Source of the DNA: a bacterium
GTDB lineage: Bacteria > Zhuqueibacterota > QNDG01 > JAGLOF01
Direction: 5' to 3'
DNA: 64,000 bases
NCBI GenBank assembly: GCA_016934955.1
Contig: JAFGRY010000029.1
Coordinates: 41,626-105,625 of the forward strand
In this document: one piece after another, positions 23,383 to 32,307 of the stretch
Numbering within the stretch: the first letter of the stretch is position 1
Layout of the letters: each line of letters begins with the position of its first letter
Program-made: the position numbers and the translations under genes
The notes under the pieces: generated by a model
Told to the model about the DNA's origin: nothing
What the model saw: the letters and a program-made list of their open reading frames with translations, nothing else
The model's database searches: none

Positions 23383-25071
23383 CTACTGCGGTTTGATGTT
23401 GTGCACTTTTTCCGCCAGGAATTTCTTGATTTCCAGAGGCGTCTTTTCCTTTGACAGCTTCGAGAAAACGATATTGGCCAGAATCGCGATAGGCGCGCCG
23501 AAAATGGCAAAATACCAGGCGTTCAGATAGTAATTGACAAACTCCTGGGCGGGAAGCACGGCACCGAATTTACCGGCCACAAAATAGACCAGGGCGATCA
23601 CGGATACCGTCGATCCCGCGATCAGGCCGCCCCAGGCGCCGGCCCGGTTCGAGCCGCTCCACCAGATACCGAGTATGAAGAGCGGGAAGATGGTGCATCC
23701 GGCCAGAGAGAATGCCACCGCCACCAGCTGAGCGATAAGGCCCAGGTTCAGCAGAGCGACAATCGCGACGCCGGCGGCCATGATGATAGTGCCGACCCGG
23801 GCCATGAGCATTTGCCTGTGTTCCGTCGCTTTCGGATTGATAACCCGGTAATAGAGGTCGTGTGAGAAGGCTGACGCGCCCGCAACAAGCAATCCGGAGA
23901 CCGTGGAAAATGCCGCGGATACGGCGCCGGCCGCCAGAAGTCCGACGATGAGGGGATAGACACCGCCCAGCTGCGCCGTGTAGACCACGATCGCGTCCTT
24001 GGCGAGTTTGCCCACAGCCGGATTGGCGGAGAGTACTTTGCCGAAAGCGGAATAGACGGGCGCACTCCAGTAGAGAAGACAGATAAAGAAAAGTCCCCAG
24101 ACCACGGACCAGCGGGCATCTCGCGCGCGGGGCACCACGTAGAAGCGCTGAATCACATGAGGCAGACCGGCGGTGCCGATCATCAGGGAGAAACACATGG
24201 CCACCCATTGGAAAGCGGTCTGACCGGTAGCCGAATCCCAGGGCATCGCGTATTCAGGCGACGGCAGAATGGCAAAATCATGCCCCAGCGCGGTAATGCC
24301 CTTGCCCGGGGCGATGCCGTTTACAATATCTGAAACCAGGGCGCCGTAGCCGCCCTGGGGCAGCAGGAAAAAATAACCGAACTTGTGTGCCAGAATGAAC
24401 AGGGGAATCAGGAATGACACAATGATGATGACATACTGGATCTGCATATTCTTGGTAACACCCAGCATGCCTGAAATCAGCGTGTAGGCCAGCACCACGG
24501 AGGCGCCGATAATGACCGCCCAGGTGTAGTCAATACCCAAAATCCATTTAAACATCAGTCCGATACCGGCAAACTGGCCGACACAGTATGAAAAAGAAAT
24601 GAAGATGGCCAGTCCTGCGCCGAATCCTCTCAATCCCTGCGAGTAGTATCGGTCACCGATGAAGTCGGCAGCCGTGTATTTACCGTACCGGCGGATCTGA
24701 CCGGCCATCAAAATGAGCAGCAGAACATACCCGCCCGTCCATCCCACAACATACGAAAGCCCATGATAGCCGGACCCGTACATGATGGCAGCCATACCGA
24801 GAAAGGAAGCGGCGCTCATCCAGTTCGAGGCGATGGCCATACCGGCGCCTACCGGAGAGATCTTCCGTCCCGCCGCCCAGTATGTTGATGTGTCTTTGGC
24901 CCGGTTGAACAATCCAACCATGACAAAGAGAACAAGGATCATAATAAGGATGATTGCCGGACCTATTTTAAACTCGCCTTCAAGACTTGTCGCCGTCTGG
25001 GCAGAAACAGTACCTGTAAAAAGCAGGAGAAGAGACAGGAACATACATACCGATGTGGATAGTTTATTCAC
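23383..25071 (-). CDS. Sodium/solute symporter (acetate/ActP-like SSS family)
   Basis: A 562-residue transporter with a signal-like N-terminus and about 13 hydrophobic helices. Family motifs include YWAAGRKISPVGAGMAIASNWMSAASFLG near TM2, GGYVLLLILMAGQIRRYGKYTAADFIGDRY, and GTAGLPHVIQRFYVVP, which is strongly typical of ActP-type monocarboxylate symporters. It should import a small organic acid such as acetate with Na+ across the inner membrane. The DUF4212 gene ends 33 bases upstream, and the big Cache-CBS-DUF294 gene starts 219 bases downstream, which points to a co-regulated unit. The 219 bases hold no gene. Confidence 0.9.
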   Translation of the reverse strand: MNKLSTSVCMFLSLLLLFTGTVSAQTATSLEGEFKIGPAIILIMILVLFVMVGLFNRAKDTSTYWAAGRKISPVGAGMAIASNWMSAASFLGMAAIMYGSGYHGLSYVVGWTGGYVLLLILMAGQIRRYGKYTAADFIGDRYYSQGLRGFGAGLAIFISFSYCVGQFAGIGLMFKWILGIDYTWAVIIGASVVLAYTLISGMLGVTKNMQIQYVIIIVSFLIPLFILAHKFGYFFLLPQGGYGALVSDIVNGIAPGKGITALGHDFAILPSPEYAMPWDSATGQTAFQWVAMCFSLMIGTAGLPHVIQRFYVVPRARDARWSVVWGLFFICLLYWSAPVYSAFGKVLSANPAVGKLAKDAIVVYTAQLGGVYPLIVGLLAAGAVSAAFSTVSGLLVAGASAFSHDLYYRVINPKATEHRQMLMARVGTIIMAAGVAIVALLNLGLIAQLVAVAFSLAGCTIFPLFILGIWWSGSNRAGAWGGLIAGSTVSVIALVYFVAGKFGAVLPAQEFVNYYLNAWYFAIFGAPIAILANIVFSKLSKEKTPLEIKKFLAEKVHNIKPQ

Positions 25072-25104
25072 AATTACCTCCTTAAAGAATTGCGGAAGAC
25101 GGGA

Positions 25105-25809
25105 TCATGTCTCTTCCACAAAGTCATGTTTAACATTCATACGATCGATCATCAGCGCGTAGATCAGACAGAGAATAACAAACATGATCAGCAGAAATTG
25201 GGCGGTATACCAATAGTGAAAGGGGAATCCGAGGAAGCGAAAATCGGTCAGGGCATTTTGATTATGGACCAGATAGAGCTTCATAATGCCCGGGAGGGAT
25301 TCCCTGGTTTGATCATCCAGCGGTCCGTCCACTTTCTTCAGCGACGCCGGCAGCAGATCGATCATGATTTTGTCAAATCCGGAGGTCTCAAGTCCCAGAC
25401 TGGCGATGGCGGCGTTCCGGGTTTCCTCATCCGGCTCTTTTTGAAAAACAGCTTTGCCGGAATCGGACTGCATGGTGAACAATGTCCAGCTCAGCGTTTT
25501 GCTCACTGCCGCTTTATGGTCTTCCCTGAGAGCGATATTTTTTCCGAGAACCGAAAGAAGGACGCGGGCAAAATCGGCCTTCGCAGCCGGTTCGGTATCC
25601 TGATTGTCAACCACCTGCGGCCATGCGGCCAGAAACGCATCATAATTCTTTTCAGGAGTCGGCTTGTTCAGGGCCATCAGCAGGAACTGAAAGCCGAACA
25701 CACATACAGCCCAGATAGTGGCGAGGGTGAGAATCAGCTTCTTGTTCGCTTTGGCATGGTCAGACAGAGGTTTGAAGAAATTAACCTCAAAACTTTCATT
25801 CTTTGCCAT
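25105..25809 (-). CDS. DUF4212-like small symporter subunit with a large insert
   Basis: A 234-residue protein. The ends match DUF4212, the small partner of SSS symporters: an N-terminal NKKLILTLATIWAVCVFGFQFLL helix (~22-46) and a C-terminal FRFLGFPFHYWYTAQFLLIMFVILCLIYALMIDRMN helix. Normal members are about 90 residues with a short loop; here about 140 residues, predicted to be periplasmic and mostly helical, separate the two membrane helices. The insert is not recognised. Position just before the symporter gene on the same strand supports a transporter complex. GGAG lies upstream of the ATG. Confidence 0.8.
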   Translation of the reverse strand: MAKNESFEVNFFKPLSDHAKANKKLILTLATIWAVCVFGFQFLLMALNKPTPEKNYDAFLAAWPQVVDNQDTEPAAKADFARVLLSVLGKNIALREDHKAAVSKTLSWTLFTMQSDSGKAVFQKEPDEETRNAAIASLGLETSGFDKIMIDLLPASLKKVDGPLDDQTRESLPGIMKLYLVHNQNALTDFRFLGFPFHYWYTAQFLLIMFVILCLIYALMIDRMNVKHDFVEET

Positions 25810-25877
25810 TGTGTCTCCTTGGATTTCAATGAAACATCAATTTACAAGTGATCTGCATCTAAACAGACATACCCTTT

Positions 25878-27092
25878 TTAAAAGAACAGGTATGCGGCAA
25901 AAAGGAAACGCAGATTCGCTACCGTGGAACCATTTTCGATCACGCCCTTCTCATCAGGGGTTCCATAGGCGGCTTGCGTGTATTCAATTTCAGTCGCGAA
26001 CTGGGTGTTGCCTTTTCTATATTCAATTCTGGGTGAGATCCGCATCACACTCTGAATTGTGTTCCCCCGGTAAAACGAGTTGTCTGCACCGCTGAGAATA
26101 GCAGCGGACGCGCCGAGATTTTTGGTGTACCCGGCGAAGAGGCCGAATTTCACATTGCCGCCGCAGATGAACTCACCCCATGTCGAGTGTGTTTTAATGC
26201 CGGTGTATTCTTCCACGCCCGTTGTTCCGTTTCTGGAATGGACAGCGTAGCCGCCCAGCATCAGAAGATCCGTCAGGTTTTCACCGTAAATGGTCTCGAG
26301 TTTGAGCGTCGCTTTGTTGATAATGAATTTGGCGAAGCCCATGGCTGCGATACTGTTGATTCTGGCATCGGTTTTCAGTCCGGCCGTGGTGACGGTTCTC
26401 GGCATCAGGGATTTATAATTGACGCCCGCTCCCAGCACGACCTTGTCCGATGTATATTTCAGATTCGCATCCAGAATCGGCAGCGCTGCATTGCGCAGAT
26501 ATTCAGACGATGTGCCGTTGGGCCCCGTGCTGGCAAAATCCCTCTGCGATGCTGCCGTCAATGTCAGGAAGACCCTGCTCATTTTTCGAACAAGGCGGAT
26601 CTGCGGATTTCTGGAAAACGGCTGAAAAGGTACTCCCGTATTAAAGGAAACGACACCAGGAAATACCTCTGTAATGAACATGGGGTGCCAGTACTGCCCG
26701 ATAAGAAGGGTCGAGTTGTCCCAATCCATCTGGATAAAGGCGTGCCGCAATCTGAATCCGTTCACGTCCCCATCGGAATGCCCGAAAAAGGCGCCTTCCA
26801 CGATCCCGCTGGTCTTTGCACCGAATGCATCCGGACCGGTGATCATACCCGTCAGCCGGGTTTGAATGGAGAGTATATTCAGATTTAATCCCGCGTTGAG
26901 GTCATCGCCGTTGGCATCCAGCGACTCGGGCTGCGGATAGAGCAGGAAATGTCCCTCCCGAACAGATACAGTCTGTCTTGTGTCCATCATGAAATCGGTT
27001 TTCACAAACCCTTTGAATTTGATGCCGAATTCCTGGGCAGTCAGTTGAGCGGCGAACAGCAGCATGAACAGTACGATGGTGTTCTTCTTCAT
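25878..27092 (-). CDS. Outer-membrane porin-like protein
   Basis: A 404-residue protein with a signal peptide (MKKNTIVLFMLLFAAQLTAQ). The mature part begins GIKFKGFVKTDFMMDTRQTV and continues in amphipathic strands, with GDVNGFRLRHAFIQMDW and LLIGQYWHPMFITEVFPG, the kind of pattern in DcaP/OprO-like trimeric porins of FCB bacteria. It ends in an aromatic residue (AAYLFF), typical of an outer-membrane barrel. ATG 27092 is chosen since GGAGG lies five bases upstream; an in-frame TTG at 27104 is less likely. It is first in the symporter cluster and probably supplies the substrate across the outer membrane. Confidence 0.8.
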   Translation of the reverse strand: MKKNTIVLFMLLFAAQLTAQEFGIKFKGFVKTDFMMDTRQTVSVREGHFLLYPQPESLDANGDDLNAGLNLNILSIQTRLTGMITGPDAFGAKTSGIVEGAFFGHSDGDVNGFRLRHAFIQMDWDNSTLLIGQYWHPMFITEVFPGVVSFNTGVPFQPFSRNPQIRLVRKMSRVFLTLTAASQRDFASTGPNGTSSEYLRNAALPILDANLKYTSDKVVLGAGVNYKSLMPRTVTTAGLKTDARINSIAAMGFAKFIINKATLKLETIYGENLTDLLMLGGYAVHSRNGTTGVEEYTGIKTHSTWGEFICGGNVKFGLFAGYTKNLGASAAILSGADNSFYRGNTIQSVMRISPRIEYRKGNTQFATEIEYTQAAYGTPDEKGVIENGSTVANLRFLFAAYLFF

Positions 27093-27238
27093 ATCCTCCT
27101 CCAATTAAGTAATTGAGTGCGAACGTATACCCGTTCAATGATGACGGTTACGTCAGTAAAAGGCAGGCCCTCGGCAGAGTCACAGAGTCTGATCATACTG
27201 AAGTGACCTGTGCCTTCTTTGCTATTTCGAATAGTGGG

Positions 27239-27267
27239 TTGAAAATGGTGTCTTTGCGCGGTATAAT
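27239..27267 (+). promoter_or_regulatory. Consensus promoter in the porin/TRAP intergenic region
   Basis: TTGAAA (27239-27244), 17 bases, perfect TATAAT (27262-27267). It reads toward the TRAP operon 395 bases away. A palindrome TTTTTCCC-CAA-GGGAAAAA (27309-27327) follows shortly after and could be an operator or attenuator. The 27093-27661 region contains no gene I can support. Confidence 0.55.
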
Positions 27268-27571
27268 ATAATGAATTTTTTCTCGGGAAACACTAAAAAA
27301 ATTTCAATTTTTTCCCCAAGGGAAAAATCATTGACAACTCACCGGGTTTTTGCAGGACTGTAAATGGCGGGGTGCGGGTCTTGGAAGTTCTCGATACGGA
27401 GGTGGCGATATCGTTTATCCTCGGAGAGTATCTCCTTTTTCATTCCCACGAGCTGACACGGGTTTTTTGAAAACCGGACTGCAGGCCCGGCAGGAACAGT
27501 CTCTTTGGGTCACGCCGGGCAGCCGGCGCGTCGTTTCACCTCCGGCGGTCCCGGCGGAATCAGCATTTCTC

Positions 27572-27600
27572 TTGACATCGTTTCATTTTTTACACATATT
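27572..27600 (+). promoter_or_regulatory. Proximal promoter of the TRAP/uronate operon
   Basis: TTGACA (27572-27577), 17 bases, CATATT (27595-27600), about 60 bases before the ATG of the substrate-binding protein. Same -10 form as the island leader promoters. Confidence 0.6.
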
Positions 27601-27661
27601 GATAATTATTCACTACCCGTATTCCGCCTTTCAACCCGCGGCCGGTGACCGGAGCATCTCC

Positions 27662-28633
27662 ATGAATAAATCGATCGTGTTGCCTCTGTCATACATTCTG
27701 TTGAGCCTCGCCTGTTCCCGTTCCGATAAAGTGGTGGTGCTGAAGCTGGCTCACGCCCTTGACGTCACCCATCCCGTGCACAAGGGGATGGTCTACATGG
27801 CCGAACGGGTGGCGGAAAAATCGCACGGCAGCATGAGGATCGACATCTATCCCGGCGGCCAGCTGGGAGCGGAACGGGACCTGATCGAACTGCTGCAGAT
27901 CGGCAGCCTGGCCATGACCAAAGTGTCGTCGGCGCCGCTGGAAGCCTTCGTCCCCGAGATGAAGGTGCTGGGGATCCCCTACCTGTTCCGGGATGACGCC
28001 CATCTCTGGCGGGTCCTGAACGGTGACATCGGCAGGCGGCTCCTGGCGGCCGGGACCGGGTACCACCTGCGGGGCCTCTGTTTTTACGACGCCGGCTGCC
28101 GCAGCTTTTACACGAAATCGACGCCCGTGCGAACGCCCGCGGATCTGGCCGGGCTGAAAATACGGGTGATGAAGAGCATCACGGCGGTCGAGATGGTGCG
28201 GGCCCTGGGCGGATCGGCCACGCCGATCTCCTGGGGCGAACTCTACACCGCCCTGCAGCAGGGCGTGGTGGACGGCGCTGAAAACAATCCGCCCAGTTTC
28301 TACCTGTCCCGGCACTACGAAGTCTGCAGATACTACTCGCTGGATGAGCACACGGCCGTTCCCGATGTCCTTCTCATGAGCACCGTTATCTGGGCCTCGC
28401 TCACGGAACAACAGCGGCAGTGGCTGCTGGAGGCCGCGGAGGAGTCGGTGGCGGTTCAGCGGGTTCTCTGGAAAGAGGCCTCGGACGAAGCGCTGCGGGA
28501 AGTGCGGAAGGCCGGGGTCACGGTCATCCATCCCGACAAAACACCGTTTCGGGATGCGGTGCGGCCCGTGCACGAGTCCTATCGGGGGACGGAGATATAC
28601 AATCTGATTGAAGCGATCCGGCGCGTGGAATGA
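27662..28633 (+). CDS. TRAP transporter substrate-binding lipoprotein (DctP family)
   Basis: A 323-residue periplasmic binding protein. N-terminal signal ends SLACS, a lipobox, so it is likely lipid-anchored. DctP features: LKLAHALDVTHPVHKGM, IDIYPGGQLGAERDLIELLQIGSLAMTK, IPYLFRDDAHLWRVLNG, LAGLKIRVM (with the family Arg that binds the carboxylate), GGSATPISWGELYTALQQGVVDGAENNP. It captures an organic acid for the DctQ/M membrane pair that follows. Given the uronate isomerase gene at the operon's end, the ligand is probably a hexuronate such as galacturonate or glucuronate. The open frame extends upstream to 27350, but ATG 27662 fits the signal peptide. Confidence 0.92.
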   Translation: MNKSIVLPLSYILLSLACSRSDKVVVLKLAHALDVTHPVHKGMVYMAERVAEKSHGSMRIDIYPGGQLGAERDLIELLQIGSLAMTKVSSAPLEAFVPEMKVLGIPYLFRDDAHLWRVLNGDIGRRLLAAGTGYHLRGLCFYDAGCRSFYTKSTPVRTPADLAGLKIRVMKSITAVEMVRALGGSATPISWGELYTALQQGVVDGAENNPPSFYLSRHYEVCRYYSLDEHTAVPDVLLMSTVIWASLTEQQRQWLLEAAEESVAVQRVLWKEASDEALREVRKAGVTVIHPDKTPFRDAVRPVHESYRGTEIYNLIEAIRRVE

Positions 28634-28772
28634 TGCGGCCGTACCCGGTGCCGGAACGGCCTCATGAGCAGGCCGCGGATCAGAGAGAGAATCGGGCGTC
28701 GGTCTGGATCGATTGACCGGTATGGGCGATCTCCCGGTCCCGGCGCGCGGATAGCCTGATAAAGGAGCAGTG

Positions 28773-29285
28773 ATGCGAAAGGTCACTCAGACGGTTTCAT
28801 GGATACTCGCCAAAATGCTCATCGTCCTCATGGCGGTGATCGTGCTGGATGTGACCTGGCAGGTGTTTACCCGGTTAGTCCTCAAGAATCCCAGCTCATT
28901 TACGGAAGAACTGGCCGGGTTTCTGCTGATCTGGATCGGGGTGCTGGGCGCCGCCTATGCGCTCCACACCCGGGCCCATCTCGGGATCGACATCCTCAGC
29001 CACAGACTGCAGGGAGTGGGGCGGGATATGCTTGACGCGGCTGTTCACATCATCGTGTTGCTGTTCGCCCTGGCGGTGATGGTGGCAGGCGGGATGCGGC
29101 TGGTGCTTCTCACCCTGAAACTGAACCAGATTTCACCCGCGCTGGGAATAAAAATGGGCTACGTCTACACGGTGCTCCCTCTCAGCGGATTGCTGATGAT
29201 GCTCTTTTCGCTGGATGCGGTTATACAGGCGGTGCGGCATAGGGCGGCCGCCGCTCCCGACCGCCGGATAAGCGGCCTCGATTGA
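28773..29285 (+). CDS. TRAP transporter small permease (DctQ family)
   Basis: A 170-residue protein with four membrane helices, matching DctQ in length and pattern: VIVLDVTWQVFTRLVLKNPSSFTEELAGFLLIWIGVLGAAYALHTRAHLGID is the family's most conserved part. ATG 28773 is chosen because AAGGAG ends five bases before it; a GTG just upstream (28770) would be too near. It works with the large permease and the substrate-binding protein. Confidence 0.92.
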   Translation: MRKVTQTVSWILAKMLIVLMAVIVLDVTWQVFTRLVLKNPSSFTEELAGFLLIWIGVLGAAYALHTRAHLGIDILSHRLQGVGRDMLDAAVHIIVLLFALAVMVAGGMRLVLLTLKLNQISPALGIKMGYVYTVLPLSGLLMMLFSLDAVIQAVRHRAAAAPDRRISGLD

Positions 29286-29300
29286 CCGCCGGAGATGATT

Positions 29301-30596
29301 ATGGACTTGTCGGTTCCCGTACTTATCATCAGTTTCGCGCTGCTGCTCGCGTTGAGCGTCCCCATCGCCTTCAGCCTCGGCATCGCCACTCTCCTGACCA
29401 TGTTTTTCACCATCGCGCCGGGTCCGGCGATAACGACCGTGGCCCAGCGCATGGCGACCGGCATCAACAGCTTTGCCCTGCTGGCCATTCCCTTCTTTAT
29501 CCTCTCCGGGCAGCTCATGGGCAGGGGGGGGATCGCCCGGCGGCTGATCGATTTCGCCAGGGCGCTGGTGGGCGCCCTGCCCGGAGGGCTGGCGTATGTG
29601 AACGTGCTCGCCTGCATGTTTTTCGGCGCCATTTCCGGATCCTCCGTGGCGGCGGCCTCCGCCATCGGCGGATTCATGATTCCCATTATGAACAAAGAGG
29701 GGTATGATAAAAATTTCAACACGGCGGTAACCGTGTCGGCGGCAACCACCGGTCTCCTTATCCCTCCGTCCAATGTCCTGATCGTGTTTTCCCTGGCCAG
29801 CGGCGGGGTGTCCATCGCGGCGCTCTTCATCGCCGGGTATCTTCCCGGCATTCTGGTGGGATTGGGACTCATGTCCGTGTGCGCCGTGGTTTCGACCATG
29901 CGGAAATATCCCGTAGGCGCCGGGGTACCGATGCTGGCAGGGCTGAAAATCATGCTGAAGGCGGTTCCCAGCCTGCTGCTGGTGGTCATTGTCATCGGCG
30001 GCATCATCGCCGGGGTTTTTACCGCCACCGAGGCCAGCGCGGTGGCGGTTCTCTACTCTCTGATTCTTTCGGTGCTCGTGTACAAAGAAGTGAAGGTCGC
30101 CGAACTCCCTGAAATCCTCCTGAAGACAGTGGAGACGACGGCCATCGTCATGCTGCTGATCGGCACATCGACCGCCATGTCCTGGATCCTCTCCTACGAG
30201 AACATACCCCAGGACATCAGCGCCCGGCTGATCGCGCTGACCGGCAGCAAATTCCTCATCCTGCTGATCATAAACGCCATTCTGCTCATCGTCGGCATGT
30301 TCATGGATATGACCCCGGCCGTCCTCATCTTTACTCCCATCATGCTCCCGGTCGTTACCCGGCTCGGTATGGAGCCGCTCCATTTCGGGATCATGATGGT
30401 GCTCAATCTCTGCATCGGCATCTGTACGCCGCCGGTGGGGTCGCTCCTGTTTGTCGGGTGCGGCGTGGGGAACACGAGGATTACGGAACTGACCCGGGCG
30501 CTCGTCCCGTTCTTCGCGGTAATGATCCTGGTGCTCCTGCTGATCACCTACATTCCCTGGATCAGCCTGGCCCTGCCGAAGGCGCTGGGGTATTAG
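29301..30596 (+). CDS. TRAP transporter large permease (DctM family)
   Basis: A 431-residue protein with about 12 membrane helices. DctM features include AIPFFILSGQLMGRGGIARRLIDFARALVGALPGGL, FFGAISGSSVAAASAIGGFMIP, LIPPSNVLIVFSLASGGVSIAALFIAGYLPG and GMFMDMTPAVLIFTPIMLPVV. GGAG six bases before ATG 29301 supports the start. It carries the Na+-coupled transport step. It is only 15 bases after the small permease, so the three TRAP genes are one operon. Confidence 0.94.
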   Translation: MDLSVPVLIISFALLLALSVPIAFSLGIATLLTMFFTIAPGPAITTVAQRMATGINSFALLAIPFFILSGQLMGRGGIARRLIDFARALVGALPGGLAYVNVLACMFFGAISGSSVAAASAIGGFMIPIMNKEGYDKNFNTAVTVSAATTGLLIPPSNVLIVFSLASGGVSIAALFIAGYLPGILVGLGLMSVCAVVSTMRKYPVGAGVPMLAGLKIMLKAVPSLLLVVIVIGGIIAGVFTATEASAVAVLYSLILSVLVYKEVKVAELPEILLKTVETTAIVMLLIGTSTAMSWILSYENIPQDISARLIALTGSKFLILLIINAILLIVGMFMDMTPAVLIFTPIMLPVVTRLGMEPLHFGIMMVLNLCIGICTPPVGSLLFVGCGVGNTRITELTRALVPFFAVMILVLLLITYIPWISLALPKALGY

Positions 30597-30712
30597 GGAC
30601 CGGCCGGTTCCGTGCCTGCAGGGGAGTCGTGTCTCTCGGGCCCGGGGCTGTCGACGCGGCCGTTGCTGCCGCCCGGAGCGCCATCACGTAGTGACACAAC
30701 AGGAAAGGCCAT

Positions 30713-32137
30713 ATGAAAACCCGAAAAAACGGCATGCTGCATGACCAGCGATTTTTCGATCCGGATCCGGCAATCCGCCGGATCGCCGTCGACCTCTATG
30801 AACAGGTGAAGGATCTTCCCATCGTCAGCCCCCACGGGCATGTGGATCCTGCCATTCTTGCGGAAAACACTCCCTTCCCCGATCCTGCCGAACTCATTAT
30901 CATCCCCGATCACTATGTGTTCCGGATGCTCTATTCCCGCGGCATCCCCCTGGAAGCGCTGGGCATCCCGACCCGGGACGGCAGCCCGGTGGAAGAGGAC
31001 CGCCGGAACATCTGGCAGCTGTTCGCGGATCACTATTACCTGTTTGCCGGCACCCCCACCGGAGCCTGGCTGTCCCACGTGTTCGGAGAGGTGTTCGGGA
31101 TCGATGAAACGCTGAACAGCGCCAACGGCATGGCGGTGTATGATTCCATCCGGCAGCAGCTTCAGACCCCAGCGTTTCTGCCCCGGGCGCTCTTCGACCG
31201 GTTCACGATCGAAGTGCTCACCACCACCGACGGCGCGTCGGACACACTGGAGCAGCACGAGGCCATTGCCGCTTCCGGCTGGGGCGGCAGGGTGATCCCC
31301 TGTTTCAGGCCGGACTCGGTGGTGAATATCACCGCCCCCGGCTGGCACGAAGAGATCGCCGCATTGAGCCGGATCTCCGGCATCGAGATCGATTCCTACG
31401 CCTCATTTATCGAGGCGATCGAGAACCGACGGGCGTTTTTCAAATCGCGGGGGGCCGTATCCACGGACCAGGGGGTGTTCACTCCCTATACTGAAAAAAT
31501 ACAGCCTGCCCGCGCGAATGCGATATTTCAGCGGGCATTGTCAGGGAGCGCCGGGGAAGAGGACGCCGCGCTCTTCACCGCGAACATGCTCATGGAGATG
31601 GCGAGAATGAGTGTCGAGGACGGACTGGTGATGCAGATCCATCCCGGCTCTTTCCGGAATCACAATGAGTACGTCTTCCGGAAATTCGGTCCGGACAAGG
31701 GGTGCGATATCCCGGTGATGACCGAATACACCGCCAATCTGCGGGCGCTGCTGAACGCCTACGGGAATGATCCGCGGCTGAAGCTGATTGTGTTTACGCT
31801 GGATGAATCCACCTACAGCCGGGAACTGGCTCCGCTGGCGGGACACTATCCCGCCCTGAAGCTCGGGCCGGCCTGGTGGTTCCACGACAGCATTCAGGGG
31901 ATGACAAGGTTCCGGGAGATGGTCACCGAAACGGCGGGGATCTACAACACCGTGGGGTTCACTGATGACACCCGGGCCTTTGCTTCCATTCCGGCCCGGC
32001 ACGACCTGAGCCGGCGCGTCGACGCGAATTACCTTGCCGGACTGACCGCCAGACATAGTATCGGCATGGATGATGCCCGCCGGATGATCCGGGCCCTGGC
32101 GTATGATCTGGTAAAGGAGGGATATAATCTTCAGTAA
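30713..32137 (+). CDS. uxaC: Uronate (glucuronate/galacturonate) isomerase
   Basis: A 474-residue enzyme of the amidohydrolase superfamily, length as usual for UxaC. It converts D-glucuronate to D-fructuronate and D-galacturonate to D-tagaturonate. Signature regions: LPIVSPHGHVDP (metal-binding H-x-H), LTTTDGASDTLEQH, MQIHPGSFRNHN, LKLGPAWWFHDSIQGM and TVGFTDDTRAFASIPARHD. AGGAAAGG precedes the ATG. Located 116 bases after the TRAP permease; with it, the operon appears to import and begin to degrade hexuronates from pectin or alginate-type polymers. No uxaA/B or kdg genes are in view. Confidence 0.95.
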   Translation: MKTRKNGMLHDQRFFDPDPAIRRIAVDLYEQVKDLPIVSPHGHVDPAILAENTPFPDPAELIIIPDHYVFRMLYSRGIPLEALGIPTRDGSPVEEDRRNIWQLFADHYYLFAGTPTGAWLSHVFGEVFGIDETLNSANGMAVYDSIRQQLQTPAFLPRALFDRFTIEVLTTTDGASDTLEQHEAIAASGWGGRVIPCFRPDSVVNITAPGWHEEIAALSRISGIEIDSYASFIEAIENRRAFFKSRGAVSTDQGVFTPYTEKIQPARANAIFQRALSGSAGEEDAALFTANMLMEMARMSVEDGLVMQIHPGSFRNHNEYVFRKFGPDKGCDIPVMTEYTANLRALLNAYGNDPRLKLIVFTLDESTYSRELAPLAGHYPALKLGPAWWFHDSIQGMTRFREMVTETAGIYNTVGFTDDTRAFASIPARHDLSRRVDANYLAGLTARHSIGMDDARRMIRALAYDLVKEGYNLQ

Positions 32138-32182
32138 CGCCGCCATATGCATTTGATCGGCAGTAATGGAATATGAGTTACC

Positions 32183-32213
32183 GGTGCCGGGGACCTCACA
32201 GGTCCCCGGCACC
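32183..32213. repeat. Palindromic element with GGGGACCT/AGGTCCCC core
   Basis: GGTGCCGGGGACCT, three-base loop CAC, then AGGTCCCCGGCACC: a perfect 14-bp stem after the uronate isomerase gene. The core recurs at 34088-34120. Few Ts follow, so it may be a terminator or a dispersed repeat. Confidence 0.65.
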
Positions 32214-32266
32214 TCTGTCTTCAGGACCTGTGGAGCAAAATTGTTAAAGAAAAATGAAAATAACGC

Positions 32267-32307
32267 TTGCAATACCTAATTGAATTATGTATAATACCTC
32301 TAGGTAT
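32267..32307 (+). promoter_or_regulatory. PadR promoter with overlapping palindromic operator
   Basis: TTGCAA (32267-32272), 17 bases, perfect TATAAT (32290-32295). The palindrome ATACCT-CT-AGGTAT (32294-32307) covers the expected transcription start and reaches into the start codon; a second ATACCT half-site is at 32272-32277. This is the layout of an autorepressor site. Confidence 0.75.

Noticed and set aside
29133..30383. Long minus-strand open frame opposite the TRAP large permease
   Set aside because: Composition is His/Gly/Asp-rich shadow sequence typical of the reverse strand of a GC-rich hydrophobic gene; the permease is certain.
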